Positions 8,957-17,811 are shown, counted from the stretch's first letter. The stretch is DNA of 64,000 bases from Martelella limonii (GCF_013344475.1 NZ_JABUOU010000009.1:1-64000), one strand, 5' to 3'. A program made the numbers and translations. The notes: generated from the letters alone by a model not told the origin.

Positions 8957-9529
8957 ATGGCACAGGAAAGACGGGGATCGCGCGACGATCGCCAGAACAA
9001 CCGCGAAGAGCGCGACAGCGAATTTGTAGACAAGCTCGTCGCCATCAACCGCGTCGCCAAGACCGTCAAGGGCGGCCGTCGCATGGGCTTTGCCGCTCTC
9101 GTCGTCGTCGGCGATGGCAAGGGCCGCGTAGGCTTTGGCCACGGCAAGGCACGCGAAGTGCCGGAAGCGATCCGCAAGGCGACCGAAGCTGCCAAGCGCG
9201 AAATGATCTTCGTACCGCTGCGCGACGGCCGTACGCTGCATCACGACGTCAACGGCCGTCACGGCGCCGGCAAGGTTTTGCTGCGCACCGCCAAGGCCGG
9301 TACCGGTATCATCGCCGGTGGTCCGATGCGTGCTGTTTTTGAAACGCTGGGCGTTGCTGACGTGGTTGCCAAGTCGACCGGTTCGTCCAACCCCTACAAC
9401 ATGGTTCGCGCCACGTTTGATGCCCTGAAGAGCCAGGTCCATCCGAAGGACATTGCAGCTCAGCGCGGCCTCAAATACGCCACGCTGCAGGCTCGCCGCC
9501 AGGCCGCCGGCGCTGTCGTCGACGAGTAA
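8957..9529 (+). CDS. rpsE: 30S ribosomal protein S5
   Basis: S5 (190 residues) controls decoding accuracy and mRNA unwinding at the entry channel. The double-stranded-RNA-binding-like N-terminal domain (residues about 23-85) and the loop where spectinomycin-resistance changes occur ([16 protein letters not shown]) are present. The N-terminal 20 residues are a charged Arg/Asp/Glu tail usual for rhizobia. AAAAAGGA precedes the ATG. Confidence 0.97.
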   Translation: MAQERRGSRDDRQNNREERDSEFVDKLVAINRVAKTVKGGRRMGFAALVVVGDGKGRVGFGHGKAREVPEAIRKATEAAKREMIFVPLRDGRTLHHDVNGRHGAGKVLLRTAKAGTGIIAGGPMRAVFETLGVADVVAKSTGSSNPYNMVRATFDALKSQVHPKDIAAQRGLKYATLQARRQAAGAVVDE

Positions 9530-9541
9530 GGGGAGGCATCA

Positions 9542-9742
9542 ATGGCCAAAGCTAGCACCAAGAAGACTGTCACCGTTGAGCAGATCGGTAGCCCGATCCG
9601 CCGTCCCGCCGTCCAGCGCAAGACGCTGATCGGTCTCGGCCTCAACAAGATGCATCGTGTTCGCACCCTGGAAGATACGCCTTCCGTGCGTGGCATGATC
9701 AACAGCATTCCCCATCTCGTCCGCGTCGTCGACGAGAAGTGA
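9542..9742 (+). CDS. rpmD: 50S ribosomal protein L30
   Basis: L30 (66 residues) is a small 50S protein. The core [20 protein letters not shown] is the family signature. The gene follows rpsE by 12 bases with a GGGGAGG site. Its stop is 15 bases before the rplO start used here. Confidence 0.96.
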   Translation: MAKASTKKTVTVEQIGSPIRRPAVQRKTLIGLGLNKMHRVRTLEDTPSVRGMINSIPHLVRVVDEK

Positions 9743-9756
9743 GACGGGAGAACATC

Positions 9757-10233
9757 ATGAAACTGAACGAAATCAAGGATCGCGAAGGCGCGACGCATTC
9801 GAAGAAGCGCGTTGGCCGTGGTATCGGTTCGGGCCTCGGCAAGACCGGCGGCCGTGGCGTCAAGGGTCAGAAGTCCCGTTCGGGCGTTGCCATCAACGGC
9901 TTCGAAGGCGGCCAGATGCCGATCTACCGCCGTCTGCCGAAGCGCGGCTTCGTCAACATCTTCGCGAAGGACTTCGCTGAAGTATCGCTCGGCCGCCTCC
10001 AGGCAGCCGTCGATGCCAAGAAGCTCGACGCCAAGAAGACGGTTACCGCCGAAGCGCTGAAGGAAGCCGGTGTGATTCGCCGCGTCAAGGATGGCGTTCG
10101 CGTCCTCGCTGACGGCGAACTCAAGGCAAAGCTTACGCTTGAAGTTGCCGGCGCCTCCAAGGCTGCCATCGAGAAGATCGAAAAGGCCGGTGGTTCGATC
10201 ACCGTGGCCGGCGGCGCCAAAAACGCCGAATAA
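9757..10233 (+). CDS. rplO: 50S ribosomal protein L15
   Basis: L15 (158 residues) is a late-assembly protein. It starts [18 protein letters not shown], and a glycine-rich RNA-binding segment ([19 protein letters not shown]) follows. The frame is open from a GTG at 9739 overlapping rpmD. The ATG at 9757 matches the family start and has GGGAG upstream. A strong intrinsic terminator follows 24 bases after the stop. Confidence 0.96.
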   Translation: MKLNEIKDREGATHSKKRVGRGIGSGLGKTGGRGVKGQKSRSGVAINGFEGGQMPIYRRLPKRGFVNIFAKDFAEVSLGRLQAAVDAKKLDAKKTVTAEALKEAGVIRRVKDGVRVLADGELKAKLTLEVAGASKAAIEKIEKAGGSITVAGGAKNAE

Positions 10234-10256
10234 TTCGACCTCGAACTGAAAAATCT

Positions 10257-10288
10257 ACGCCCGGAGTGCTTCACACCGGGCGTTTTTT
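10257..10288 (+). terminator. intrinsic terminator between rplO and secY
   Basis: ACGCCCGG (10257-10264) pairs with CCGGGCGT (10276-10283). The 11-base loop contains a second small helix, GTG with CAC. Six T follow (10283-10288). The position implies that the spc ribosomal genes end here and that secY-adk depend on read-through or their own promoter. Confidence 0.8.
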
Positions 10289-10365
10289 CTTCCATATGTG
10301 CCTCGGCCTCCCGGCTGGCTTTTCAAACTTGCCATGCGGGTGGTTCATCGTGAAGACGGCCCGCG

Positions 10366-10394
10366 TTCAATGGAGCGATGTCGCCTGTTACGAT
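10366..10394 (+). promoter_or_regulatory. possible secY promoter
   Basis: TTCAAT (10366-10371) and TACGAT (10389-10394) are separated by 17 bases, downstream of the rplO terminator and 58 bases before secY. Both boxes are weak matches to the housekeeping consensus. A promoter is expected in this stretch because of the terminator, but the exact placement is uncertain. Confidence 0.3.
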
Positions 10395-10452
10395 CGGGCA
10401 ATTTTTCGCACCGGGCGCAAACCCGCGGCCGTGCGGCGACGCGGAGATACGC

Positions 10453-11790
10453 ATGGCTTCTGCAGCGGAACAACTCGCATCCAATCTGAACTTCTCGACC
10501 TTCGCCAAGGCGACGGATCTGAAGAAGCGGATCTGGTTCACGCTTCTCGCACTTCTGGTGTACCGTCTTGGTACGCACATTCCGCTCCCCGGCATCAATC
10601 TCGACGCCTATGCCCAGGCCTTCAAGGGACAGTCCGAAGGCATTCTTGGCATGTTCAACATGTTCTCCGGCGGCGCTGTGCAGCGCATGGCGATCTTTGC
10701 GCTCGGGATCATGCCCTACATCTCTGCCTCCATCATCGTGCAGCTCCTGACGGCCGTTGTACCGTCGCTGGAAGCGCTGAAGAAGGAAGGCGAGCAGGGG
10801 CGCAAGATCATCAACCAGTACACCCGCTACGGCACGGTGGTGCTTGCTACGGCGCAGGCCTATGGCATTGCGATCGGTCTGCAGGCGGGCGCCAATCTCG
10901 TGACCGATCCGGGCTGGTTCTTCATCCTGTCGACGGTCGTCACGCTTGTCGGCGGCACCATGTTCCTGATGTGGCTCGGTGAGCAGATCACCTCGCGCGG
11001 CATCGGCAACGGCATTTCGCTGATCATCTTCTCCGGCATCGTCGCCGGTCTGCCGTCGGCCATCGGCAATATGCTGGAACTGTCGCGCGTCGGCTCGCTC
11101 TCGGCCTTCATCGCAATCCTGATCCTCGTGATCGTCGTTGCCGTGTTCGCTCTGATCGTGTTTGTCGAACGCGCCCAGCGCCGCCTTCTGATCCAGTATC
11201 CGAAGCGTCAGGTCGGCAATCGCATGTTCCAGGGCGATACCTCGCATCTGCCGCTGAAGCTCAACACTGCGGGCGTGATCCCTGCGATCTTCGCCTCGTC
11301 GCTGCTGCTTCTGCCGGCGACCCTTGCGGGCTTCACCGAATCGACGCTGCCGGGCTGGGCAACCGCGACCATCGCCGCGCTGGGCCACGGTCAGACGCTC
11401 TACATGATCGTCTATGGTCTGCTGATTGCCTTCTTCGCTTTCTTCTATACCGCGATCGTCTTCAATCCGAAGGAGACGGCCGACAATCTGAAGCGTCATG
11501 GCGGCTTCATTCCGGGCATCCGTCCGGGTGAGCGCACGGCGGAATACATCGACTACGTGTTGACGCGCATCACGCTCGTCGGCGCAGTCTATCTGGTCTT
11601 CGTCTGCATCCTGCCGGAAATGCTCGTGGCCCGCACTGGTGTGTCGCTGGCGCTTGGCGGTACCTCGCTGCTCATCATCGTGAGCGTGACGCTGGATACC
11701 GTGTCGCAGATCCAGGGACATCTGATCGCCCAGCAGTATGAGGGGCTGATCAAGAAATCGAAATTGCGGGGAGGAAAGAGGGGACGATGA
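10453..11790 (+). CDS. secY: protein translocase subunit SecY
   Basis: SecY (445 residues) is the channel subunit of the Sec translocon in the inner membrane, acting with SecE, SecG, SecA and ribosomes. About ten hydrophobic segments are visible. The cytosolic loop RRLLIQYPKRQVGNRM (C4) and the C-terminal GLIKKSKLRGG are conserved. The frame is open 25 codons earlier, but MASAAEQLASNLNF at 10453, with GGAG at 10443-10446, matches the family start. The stop overlaps adk by four bases (ATGA). Confidence 0.96.
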   Translation: MASAAEQLASNLNFSTFAKATDLKKRIWFTLLALLVYRLGTHIPLPGINLDAYAQAFKGQSEGILGMFNMFSGGAVQRMAIFALGIMPYISASIIVQLLTAVVPSLEALKKEGEQGRKIINQYTRYGTVVLATAQAYGIAIGLQAGANLVTDPGWFFILSTVVTLVGGTMFLMWLGEQITSRGIGNGISLIIFSGIVAGLPSAIGNMLELSRVGSLSAFIAILILVIVVAVFALIVFVERAQRRLLIQYPKRQVGNRMFQGDTSHLPLKLNTAGVIPAIFASSLLLLPATLAGFTESTLPGWATATIAALGHGQTLYMIVYGLLIAFFAFFYTAIVFNPKETADNLKRHGGFIPGIRPGERTAEYIDYVLTRITLVGAVYLVFVCILPEMLVARTGVSLALGGTSLLIIVSVTLDTVSQIQGHLIAQQYEGLIKKSKLRGGKRGR

Positions 11791-12437
11791 GACTAATACT
11801 TCTGGGACCGCCGGGCGCCGGCAAGGGGACGCAGGCGCAGCGCATCGTTGCCGCACACGGTATTCCGCAGCTTTCGACGGGTGACATGCTGCGTGCAGCT
11901 GTCGCCGCCGAGACGGATGTGGGCAAGCAGGCGAAGGCGGTCATGGATGCCGGCGGCCTCGTCTCCGATGACATCGTGATCGCGATCGTTTCCGAGCGGA
12001 TCGATCAGGATGACTGCAAGGACGGCTTTATTCTCGATGGTTTCCCGCGCACGCTGGTGCAGGCGGACGCCACCGAGAAGATGATGGCCGCAAAGGGCAT
12101 CGAGCTTGACGCGGTGATCGAGATCCAGGTCAAGGACGAGGCGCTGACGGAGCGGATTGCAGGACGCTACAGCTGCGCCAAGTGCGGTACGGGCTATCAT
12201 GACGCGTTCCACAAGCCTAAGGTGGACGGCGTCTGCGACAAGTGCGGTTCGACCGAATTCAAACGCCGTCCGGATGACAATCGCGAGACGGTAGAGAATC
12301 GTTTGCGAGCCTATTACAAGGAAACCGCACCGCTGATCGGTTACTACTATGCCAAGGGCAAGCTTTCCTCCGTGGACGGCATGGCCAGCATGGATGACGT
12401 GACCGCCAGCATCGAGAAGGTTCTTTCCACGCTTTGA
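11787..12437 (+). CDS. adk: adenylate kinase, zinc-type LID
   Basis: Adenylate kinase (216 residues) interconverts ATP + AMP and 2 ADP in the cytosol. The P-loop GPPGAGKGTQ lies at residues 7-16. The long-form LID domain has four cysteines in C-X2-C-X16-C-X2-C spacing (C130, C133, C150, C153). That is the structural zinc site known from Gram-positive enzymes and absent in E. coli. secY-adk coupling by ATGA is the usual bacterial arrangement. Confidence 0.96.
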   Translation: MRLILLGPPGAGKGTQAQRIVAAHGIPQLSTGDMLRAAVAAETDVGKQAKAVMDAGGLVSDDIVIAIVSERIDQDDCKDGFILDGFPRTLVQADATEKMMAAKGIELDAVIEIQVKDEALTERIAGRYSCAKCGTGYHDAFHKPKVDGVCDKCGSTEFKRRPDDNRETVENRLRAYYKETAPLIGYYYAKGKLSSVDGMASMDDVTASIEKVLSTL

Positions 12438-12470
12438 TCGGCTGGAAAGCCACAAATATAAAGGAATCGG

Positions 12471-12499
12471 TTGCAAAGGGCCGCCGTTTCCGCTATGAG
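12471..12499 (+). promoter_or_regulatory. probable promoter for rpsM-rpsK-rpoA-rplQ
   Basis: TTGCAA (12471-12476) and TATGAG (12494-12499) are separated by exactly 17 bases, downstream of adk and about 175 bases before rpsM. The -35 is good and the -10 acceptable for rhizobial housekeeping promoters. It would give the alpha operon its own start and a leader of about 165 bases. Confidence 0.5.
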
Positions 12500-12597
12500 C
12501 GCTCCAACTCGCGACATGGGGCAAGGCTGTAAAAGTCCTTTTGATTTCGATCAGGACGCGCCTTGTCACGAATATCGGTCGCGGCCGAGCAAATGAA

Positions 12598-12647
12598 TGG
12601 CGGCTTGCCGCCAAAGAAACCGGCAGTTCTTGCGACATCGAACTGCC
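12598..12647 (+). promoter_or_regulatory. two hairpins in the rpsM leader
   Basis: TGGCGG (12598-12603) pairs with CCGCCA (12608-12613), and GGCAGTTC (12622-12629) pairs with GAACTGCC (12640-12647). They lie just ahead of the AAGGAG ribosome site (12661-12666). In E. coli the alpha-operon leader is a structured S4 target. A similar role here is inference, and rpsD is not in this cluster. Confidence 0.4.
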
Positions 12648-12673
12648 AATGAAAAATGCTAAGGAGAATCGGC

Positions 12674-13042
12674 GTGGCTCGTATTGCTGGCGTCAACATC
12701 CCGACTGCCAAGCGCGTTGTTATCGCGCTGCAGTATATTCACGGGATCGGACCGAAATTCGCTCAGGAAATCTGCGAGAAGGTTTCCATCCCGGCCGAGC
12801 GCCGCGTTCACGAACTGACGGACGCTGAAGTCCTGCAGATCCGTGAAGCGATCGACCGTGATTACATGGTGGAAGGCGACCTTCGTCGCGAAAACTCCAT
12901 GAACATCAAGCGCCTGATGGACCTCGGCTGCTACCGTGGTCTGCGTCATCGTCGCGGCCTGCCGGTTCGCGGCCAGCGCACGCACACCAATGCCCGTACC
13001 CGCAAGGGCCCGGCAAAGGCGATTGCAGGCAAGAAGAAGTAA
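12674..13042 (+). CDS. rpsM: 30S ribosomal protein S13
   Basis: S13 (122 residues) is a 30S head protein that pairs with S19 and contacts P-site tRNA. The first residues are [10 protein letters not shown] when the GTG at 12674 is read as initiator. AAGGAG at 12661-12666 sits eight bases upstream of that GTG, and an ATG six codons earlier overlaps the ribosome site, so GTG is chosen. The helix-two-turn-helix and the basic [15 protein letters not shown] tail are intact. Confidence 0.95.
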   Translation: MARIAGVNIPTAKRVVIALQYIHGIGPKFAQEICEKVSIPAERRVHELTDAEVLQIREAIDRDYMVEGDLRRENSMNIKRLMDLGCYRGLRHRRGLPVRGQRTHTNARTRKGPAKAIAGKKK

Positions 13043-13069
13043 TTTCACGGGACATTTCAGTTCCGGAAG

Positions 13070-13093
13070 AAGCCGGCGGGTTTGCGCCGGCTT
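13070..13093 (+). terminator. terminator-like hairpin between rpsM and rpsK
   Basis: AAGCCGGCG (13070-13078) pairs perfectly with CGCCGGCTT (13085-13093) around GGTTTG. The downstream sequence is TTTCTG, so only three T follow. It lies in the 208-base spacer between two genes that are normally co-transcribed, so partial termination or transcript processing is more likely than a full stop. Confidence 0.5.
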
Positions 13094-13250
13094 TCTGCGT
13101 AGATGACGGGTCCCTGAAACGGGGGCTCGATGCGGGAAGGCGAAAGCCCGACCGCGATGCAAGGGATCAGGAAAGCTTTCGCCAAGGGCGAGGTTTTCCC
13201 GGTGGAGCCGCTGGTGCTACGGCGGTGTCGAGATCAACGAAAGGACTACC

Positions 13251-13640
13251 ATGGCCAAGGAAGCCACACGCGTTCGCCGTCGCGAACGTAAAAACATTTC
13301 GTCGGGCGTTGCCCACGTCAACTCCTCGTTCAACAACACGATGATCACCATCACGGATGCGCAGGGCAATGCGATTGCCTGGTCTTCCGCTGGTGCCAAG
13401 GGCTTCAAGGGTTCGCGCAAGTCGACCCCGTTTGCCGCCCAGATCGCTGCCGAAGACTGCGCCAAGAAGGCTCAGGAACACGGCATGAAGTCGCTGGAAG
13501 TCGAAGTCTGCGGTCCGGGTTCGGGTCGTGAATCGGCTCTGCGCGCGCTCCAGGCTGCCGGTTTCGTCATCACCTCGATCCGCGATGTGACGCCGATCCC
13601 GCACAATGGCTGCCGCCCGCGCAAGAAGCGTCGCGTCTAA
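13251..13640 (+). CDS. rpsK: 30S ribosomal protein S11
   Basis: S11 (129 residues) forms the platform that holds the 3' end of 16S rRNA. The [19 protein letters not shown] region and the C-terminal [16 protein letters not shown] are diagnostic. A 208-base spacer with a hairpin separates it from rpsM, wider than in enterobacteria. The site AACGAAAGGA precedes the ATG. Confidence 0.97.
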   Translation: MAKEATRVRRRERKNISSGVAHVNSSFNNTMITITDAQGNAIAWSSAGAKGFKGSRKSTPFAAQIAAEDCAKKAQEHGMKSLEVEVCGPGSGRESALRALQAAGFVITSIRDVTPIPHNGCRPRKKRRV

Positions 13641-13737
13641 TCATCTGTCAATTTGCTCCGGTGGTCTCGTTTGAGATCCCGGTTCTACGAAGCTCGGCCG
13701 TCACGATTGGATAGTGCGGCGAACGAAAGGTAGAAAC

Positions 13738-14748
13738 ATGATCCAGAAAAACTGGCAGGAATTGATCAAGCCCTCCAAGGTGGAATTCACCTCGAGCGGC
13801 CCCAAGAAGGCGACGCTGGTTGCCGAACCGCTGGAACGCGGCTTCGGCCTCACGCTCGGCAATGCGCTGCGCCGCATCCTTCTGTCCTCGCTGCGCGGCG
13901 CTGCCGTGACCGCGGTTCAGATCGATGGCGTTCTGCATGAATTCTCGTCGATCCCGGGTGTTCGCGAAGATGTCACCGACATCGTTCTCAACATCAAGGA
14001 AATCGCCATCCGCATGGAAGGCGACGAGGCCAAGCGCATGGTCGTGCGCAAGCAGGGCCCGGGTGTTGTCACCGCTGGCGATATCCAGACGGTTGGCGAT
14101 ATCGAGATCCTGAACCCCGACCTCGTGATCTGCACGCTGGACGAAGGCGCTGAAATCCGCATGGAATTCACCGTCAACAACGGCAAGGGCTACGTGCCTG
14201 CCGAGCGTAACCGCTCGGAAGACGCGCCGATCGGCCTCATTCCGGTCGACAGCCTCTACTCGCCGATCCGCAAGGTCTCCTACAAGGTTGAGAACACCCG
14301 TGAGGGCCAGGTTCTCGACTATGACAAGCTGCTGATGACCATCGAAACCGATGGTTCGGTCACCGGTGAAGATTCGGTCGCATTTGCCGCCCGCATCCTC
14401 CAGGATCAGCTTTCGGTCTTCGTGAACTTCGAAGAGCCGCAGAAGGATACCGAAGAAGACGACGTCACCGAACTCGCCTTCAATCCGGCCCTTCTCAAGA
14501 AGGTCGACGAACTCGAACTTTCGGTCCGTTCGGCCAACTGCCTGAAGAACGATAACATCGTTTATATCGGCGATCTCATTCAGAAGACGGAAGCGGAAAT
14601 GCTGCGTACGCCGAATTTCGGCCGCAAGTCGCTGAACGAGATCAAAGAAGTGCTGGCCTCCATGGGCCTGCATCTGGGCATGGAAGTGCCGGCCTGGCCG
14701 CCGGAAAATATCGACGACCTCGCCAAGCGGTACGAGGATCAGTACTAA
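13738..14748 (+). CDS. rpoA: RNA polymerase alpha subunit
   Basis: Alpha (336 residues) dimerises to start core polymerase assembly and contacts UP elements and activators. The N-terminal domain (about residues 1-230) includes [18 protein letters not shown]. The C-terminal domain (about 255-325) has [11 protein letters not shown] and [13 protein letters not shown]. The frame is open eight codons earlier, but [12 protein letters not shown] at 13738 with GAAAGG upstream is the standard start. It is followed by rplQ after 45 bases that include a small TGCAGG/CCTGCA hairpin. Confidence 0.97.
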   Translation: MIQKNWQELIKPSKVEFTSSGPKKATLVAEPLERGFGLTLGNALRRILLSSLRGAAVTAVQIDGVLHEFSSIPGVREDVTDIVLNIKEIAIRMEGDEAKRMVVRKQGPGVVTAGDIQTVGDIEILNPDLVICTLDEGAEIRMEFTVNNGKGYVPAERNRSEDAPIGLIPVDSLYSPIRKVSYKVENTREGQVLDYDKLLMTIETDGSVTGEDSVAFAARILQDQLSVFVNFEEPQKDTEEDDVTELAFNPALLKKVDELELSVRSANCLKNDNIVYIGDLIQKTEAEMLRTPNFGRKSLNEIKEVLASMGLHLGMEVPAWPPENIDDLAKRYEDQY

Positions 14749-14793
14749 CACGTCATACTGCAGGTTGATGCCTGCAAGTGAAGGAGAATAGCA

Positions 14794-15216
14794 ATGCGCC
14801 ATAAAAGTGCAGGCCGCAAGCTGAACAGAACCGCAAGCCATCGCAAGGCGATGTTTGCAAACATGGCAGTCTCGCTCATCGTTCATGAGCAGATCGTCAC
14901 GACTGTGCCCAAGGCCAAGGAAATCCGTCCGATCGTCGAAAAGCTTGTCACGCTCGGCAAGCGCGGCGATCTGCATGCCCGCCGTCAGGCGATCGCGCAG
15001 GTCAAGGATGTCGAAGCCGTCAAGAAGCTCTTCGACGTTCTGGCATCGCGTTACGTTGACCGCAACGGCGGCTACACCCGCATCATGAAGGCCGGCTTCC
15101 GCCACGGCGACAACGCTCCGATCGCCGTGATCGAATTCGTTGACCGCGACGTGAACGCCAAGGGCGCCGCCGACAAGGCCCGCGTCGAAGCCGAAGCGGA
15201 AATGGAAGCAGCGTAA
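14794..15216 (+). CDS. rplQ: 50S ribosomal protein L17
   Basis: L17 (140 residues) lies near the tunnel exit. It begins [17 protein letters not shown] and has the conserved [18 protein letters not shown] segment. A C-terminal acidic Ala/Glu tail extends it beyond the E. coli protein. It ends the ribosomal cluster, and a strong terminator follows 30 bases later. Confidence 0.97.
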   Translation: MRHKSAGRKLNRTASHRKAMFANMAVSLIVHEQIVTTVPKAKEIRPIVEKLVTLGKRGDLHARRQAIAQVKDVEAVKKLFDVLASRYVDRNGGYTRIMKAGFRHGDNAPIAVIEFVDRDVNAKGAADKARVEAEAEMEAA

Positions 15217-15246
15217 GCAGCGCTTTCAGGTCATATGAATTGAAGA

Positions 15247-15274
15247 GCCGGGTGCGCAAGCGCCCGGCTTTTTT
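15247..15274 (+). terminator. strong intrinsic terminator after rplQ
   Basis: GCCGGGTGC (15247-15255) pairs with GCGCCCGGC (15260-15268) around GCAA, with a single G-U pair. Six T follow (15269-15274). This ends the ribosomal cluster. The opposite-strand gene at 15426 converges on it. Confidence 0.88.
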
Positions 15275-15425
15275 GGCTTTCGGGGCGGTGTTTCACCCTT
15301 TCAATCGTTCTGTTGCACCGAAGCTTTGCGGTTCTCGATCGCCCTCTTGAGGCAGGGCTATCGTGAGGCAAAACACGACCGCCAGGCTGCTGGTTGCAGA
15401 GGACAGATGTTTTCGAAGGGCTGGC

Positions 15426-15989
15426 TCAGTCGAAAAGCCCGGCGAGCAGTCCAGCGGCAGTGTCCTCCGTCGCAGCGGACGAGGTCCTGATGCCATGCGC
15501 ACGGGCGCTCTCAAGTGCCGCATCATTGTCGAGCAGCGACCGCGCGGCGAAGGCGTCGATCAGGGCGCGCTGGCTCGGGCTTTGTTCGTGGTAGCGGCTG
15601 CCGGCATGTATCCGTTCGATGATGTGAGCGGGGTCGGCATGAAGGAACACGCAGTGCACAGTCGCGCTTGCCCAGTCCGCCATATATTCGGGCCTCAATG
15701 CCGAGCCCTCAAGCAGGAGATTTTTATTGCGGAGAACGGTTTCGCCGATCAGTTCATCCAGCATCGGGCGCATGTTTTCGTGGTGCGCGAGCAGCAGCCA
15801 GTGAGTCGTGCCCGGCGAAAGACGGCTGTAGAATTCCGCGATCTCAGCTCGCGGCTCTGGCCAAGGGCGCCCTGGATGGCGGGCAAGTGCATCGGTCGAT
15901 TGCAGCGGCCAGCCCCGCTTGTCGGTCATGTGCTTCGCGAGACTGGATTTGCCGGCATGTGACGAGCCGCCGATCAGAATGACGGTCAT
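15426..15989 (-). CDS. P-loop ATP-binding (kinase-like) protein
   Basis: The 187-residue protein has a Walker A motif at its extreme N-terminus (GGSSHAGKSS, residues 7-16). A kinase-like layout follows: a possible substrate region SEQ STDALARHP-type near residue 30, and an alpha/beta core with a C-terminal helical part. I cannot name its substrate. It starts six bases after the msrQ stop on the same strand, so it is probably the third gene of an msrP-msrQ operon. It could phosphorylate a small molecule or sugar acid; that is inference only. No signal peptide or membrane segment is present. Confidence 0.75.
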   Translation of the reverse strand: MTVILIGGSSHAGKSSLAKHMTDKRGWPLQSTDALARHPGRPWPEPRAEIAEFYSRLSPGTTHWLLLAHHENMRPMLDELIGETVLRNKNLLLEGSALRPEYMADWASATVHCVFLHADPAHIIERIHAGSRYHEQSPSQRALIDAFAARSLLDNDAALESARAHGIRTSSAATEDTAAGLLAGLFD

Positions 15990-15995
15990 GGGTGG

Positions 15996-16673
15996 TTACT
16001 TCGCCTGATCGAGGCCGGCCTGCATCCGCGCTGCCTTCTTCTTGGCACGCCTTCGCGCCATGATCGTCGGGCGCGCGAAGCGATACCCCAGCAACAGCAC
16101 GGCGATCGCGATATAGATCATGATCTCCAGGCCGATGACCTTGCGGGACATGGCGAAGTGGAGCGTGGCAAGGGCGGTGATCTCGTAGATGAAGGAGTGG
16201 ATCAGCGTCCAGCCCTTCTTGAGCGTGCGGATCGACCAGTTGTTGGAGGTTATGGCCAACGGGATCAGCATCACGAGCGCCATCATGCCGAAGGTGATGA
16301 ACGGCCGCTTGATGATGTCCTGAATGACCATGCCGACATCCATGCGCTGGTCGAGCACGAGATAGACCAGGAAGTGGAAGCAGACATAATAGAAGCCGAG
16401 CAGACCGAGCGCGCGGCGGTAGCGCATCATGTTGATCTCGGCGAGATCGCGCAGCGGCGTGATGCAGAGCGTGGCGAGGATGAAGCGCAGCGCCCAGATG
16501 CCGAGCACATGCTCGAAGGTCTTGACCGGATCGACGCCGAGTTGGTTGGTGGCGCCGAGATAGAAATACCAGATGGCAGGCGCCAGCCCGAGTGCATAGA
16601 GTGCCCAGACGGAGGCGGGGCGCCACCAGTTGGCTTTGGCGGCGGGGCGCCGCTTGGCTGCGATATCGCTCAT
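15996..16673 (-). CDS. msrQ: MsrQ, haem membrane subunit of MsrPQ
   Basis: MsrQ (225 residues; YedZ family) is an inner-membrane b-type haem protein that passes electrons from the respiratory chain or a flavin donor to periplasmic MsrP. Six hydrophobic helices are visible. Histidines suited to haem ligation occur in the CFHFLVYLVL and WTLIHSFIYEIT helices, and the FATLH-like ALATLHF segment is a family mark. A basic C-terminal tail (RRRAKKKAAR) faces the cytosol. The start follows the msrP stop by eight bases, the usual msrPQ operon. Confidence 0.93.
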   Translation of the reverse strand: MSDIAAKRRPAAKANWWRPASVWALYALGLAPAIWYFYLGATNQLGVDPVKTFEHVLGIWALRFILATLCITPLRDLAEINMMRYRRALGLLGFYYVCFHFLVYLVLDQRMDVGMVIQDIIKRPFITFGMMALVMLIPLAITSNNWSIRTLKKGWTLIHSFIYEITALATLHFAMSRKVIGLEIMIYIAIAVLLLGYRFARPTIMARRRAKKKAARMQAGLDQAK

Positions 16674-16681
16674 GGCTCTGC

Positions 16682-17659
16682 TCAGTAGTTCTTCGCCAGG
16701 TCCATGCCGCTGTAAAGGCTAGCCACCTCATCGCCATAGCCGTTGAACATCAGCGTCGGGATCCGCTCGCCGCCGAAGAAGCCGCTGCCTTCGCCGATCA
16801 CGCGCTCGGAGGCCTGGCTCCAGCGCGGGTGGGGCACGTTCGGGTTCACATTGGCGTAAAAGCCGTATTCGTTCGACTGCAGCAGGTTCCAGCTATTGGG
16901 CGGCTGCTTGTCGGTCAGCGTCATTTTCACGATCGATTTGATGCCCTTGAAGCCGTATTTCCACGGCACGACCAGCCGCATCGGCGCGCCGGACTGGTTC
17001 AGAAGCGTCTTGCCGTAGAGCCCGACGGCGATGATCGTCAGCGGGTGATAGGCCTCGTCAAGCCTCAGACCCTCGACATAGGGCCAGGGCATGGGTTGTC
17101 CGAAGCCGCTCTGGCCCGGCATCTCGCTCGGGCGCACCACGGTTTCGAAGGCGACGTATTTCGCAGAGCCCGTCGGCTCCGCCATGGCGAGGATCGATTT
17201 CAGCGGAATGCCGACCCAGGGTATCACCATCGACCACGCCTCGACGCAGCGCATGCGATAGGTGCGGTCCTCAAGCGGGAACTTGCTCAGCAGGGTTTCT
17301 ATATCGACGGTCTGCGGCTTCTGTACCATGCCGTCGATCTCGAAGGTCCAGGGGTAGGGCTGGAACTTGCCGGAGTTGCGGTAGGGGTCTTCCTTGCCGG
17401 TCCCGAACTCGTAGAAATTGTTGTAGTGGGTGATGTCCTCGTAGCTCGTGACCTTGCGGTCCGCAGGCGGTGCGATCGGGCCCTTGACCGTCTTCAGGTC
17501 CTCACCCTGGGCGAGGTCCGTGCCTGCCGCGAACGCGCCGGGAGCAGCGGCAAAGGTCGCACCGGCGGCAAGCCCCGCCAGAAGCGTACGCCGCTTCAGA
17601 TAAAGATGTTCGGGCGTAATCTGTGAAGAGGGAATATGCGGCGGCTTGTAAGCGGACAT
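16682..17659 (-). CDS. msrP: MsrP, periplasmic protein-methionine-sulfoxide reductase
   Basis: MsrP (325 residues; YedY) is a molybdopterin enzyme that reduces methionine sulfoxide in exported proteins, repairing damage from hypochlorous acid and other oxidants. A Tat signal is visible (KRRTLLAG at residues 22-29, then a hydrophobic stretch ending near AFA). The molybdenum-ligating cysteine is C138 in [14 protein letters not shown]. Length and the [16 protein letters not shown] block match the family. It leads the operon msrP-msrQ-kinase. Paired short palindromes lie 54-92 bases upstream. Confidence 0.95.
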   Translation of the reverse strand: MSAYKPPHIPSSQITPEHLYLKRRTLLAGLAAGATFAAAPGAFAAGTDLAQGEDLKTVKGPIAPPADRKVTSYEDITHYNNFYEFGTGKEDPYRNSGKFQPYPWTFEIDGMVQKPQTVDIETLLSKFPLEDRTYRMRCVEAWSMVIPWVGIPLKSILAMAEPTGSAKYVAFETVVRPSEMPGQSGFGQPMPWPYVEGLRLDEAYHPLTIIAVGLYGKTLLNQSGAPMRLVVPWKYGFKGIKSIVKMTLTDKQPPNSWNLLQSNEYGFYANVNPNVPHPRWSQASERVIGEGSGFFGGERIPTLMFNGYGDEVASLYSGMDLAKNY

Positions 17660-17712
17660 CGAAATGCCTCCCGTTCATGATGAACTCATTACGAGGGAGG
17701 ATCGCTGATAGA

Positions 17713-17751
17713 TTGTGTTTTCACAAGAAACATCGCGACCACATTTTTGTG
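17713..17751 (-). promoter_or_regulatory. two TGTG/CACA palindromes upstream of msrP
   Basis: TTGTG-TTTT-CACAA (17713-17726) and CACA-TTTT-TGTG (17740-17751) have their centres 26 bases apart, in the 152-base gap ahead of msrP. Both have a T4 (A4) core flanked by TGTG/CACA in opposite polarity. They look like binding sites for a dimeric regulator of msrPQ. The regulator is unknown; the nearby LuxR-type protein is one candidate. Confidence 0.4.
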
Positions 17752-17767
17752 TAGGGGGCGTGAAAGG

Positions 17768-17784
17768 CTTGAGCGCTGCTCAAG
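17768..17784 (-). terminator. inverted repeat after the LuxR-type gene
   Basis: CTTGAGC (17768-17774) and GCTCAAG (17778-17784) pair perfectly around three bases, 28 bases beyond the stop of the gene at 17812. Read on the minus strand the tail is CCTTTCACG, so the T tract is poor. It may be a weak terminator of the PepSY-b561-luxR unit or an operator near msrP. Confidence 0.35.
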
Positions 17785-17811
17785 GCATGGTTTTGCCGGC
17801 GCTAAAAGCTC

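Noticed and set aside
10345-11856. 503-codon frame antisense to secY, rich in Asp, Arg and His
   Set aside because: Composition is what the reverse complement of membrane-protein codons gives; no family.
15293-15526. 77-codon minus-strand frame after rplQ
   Set aside because: It overlaps the P-loop gene in another frame and shows no domain or ribosome site.
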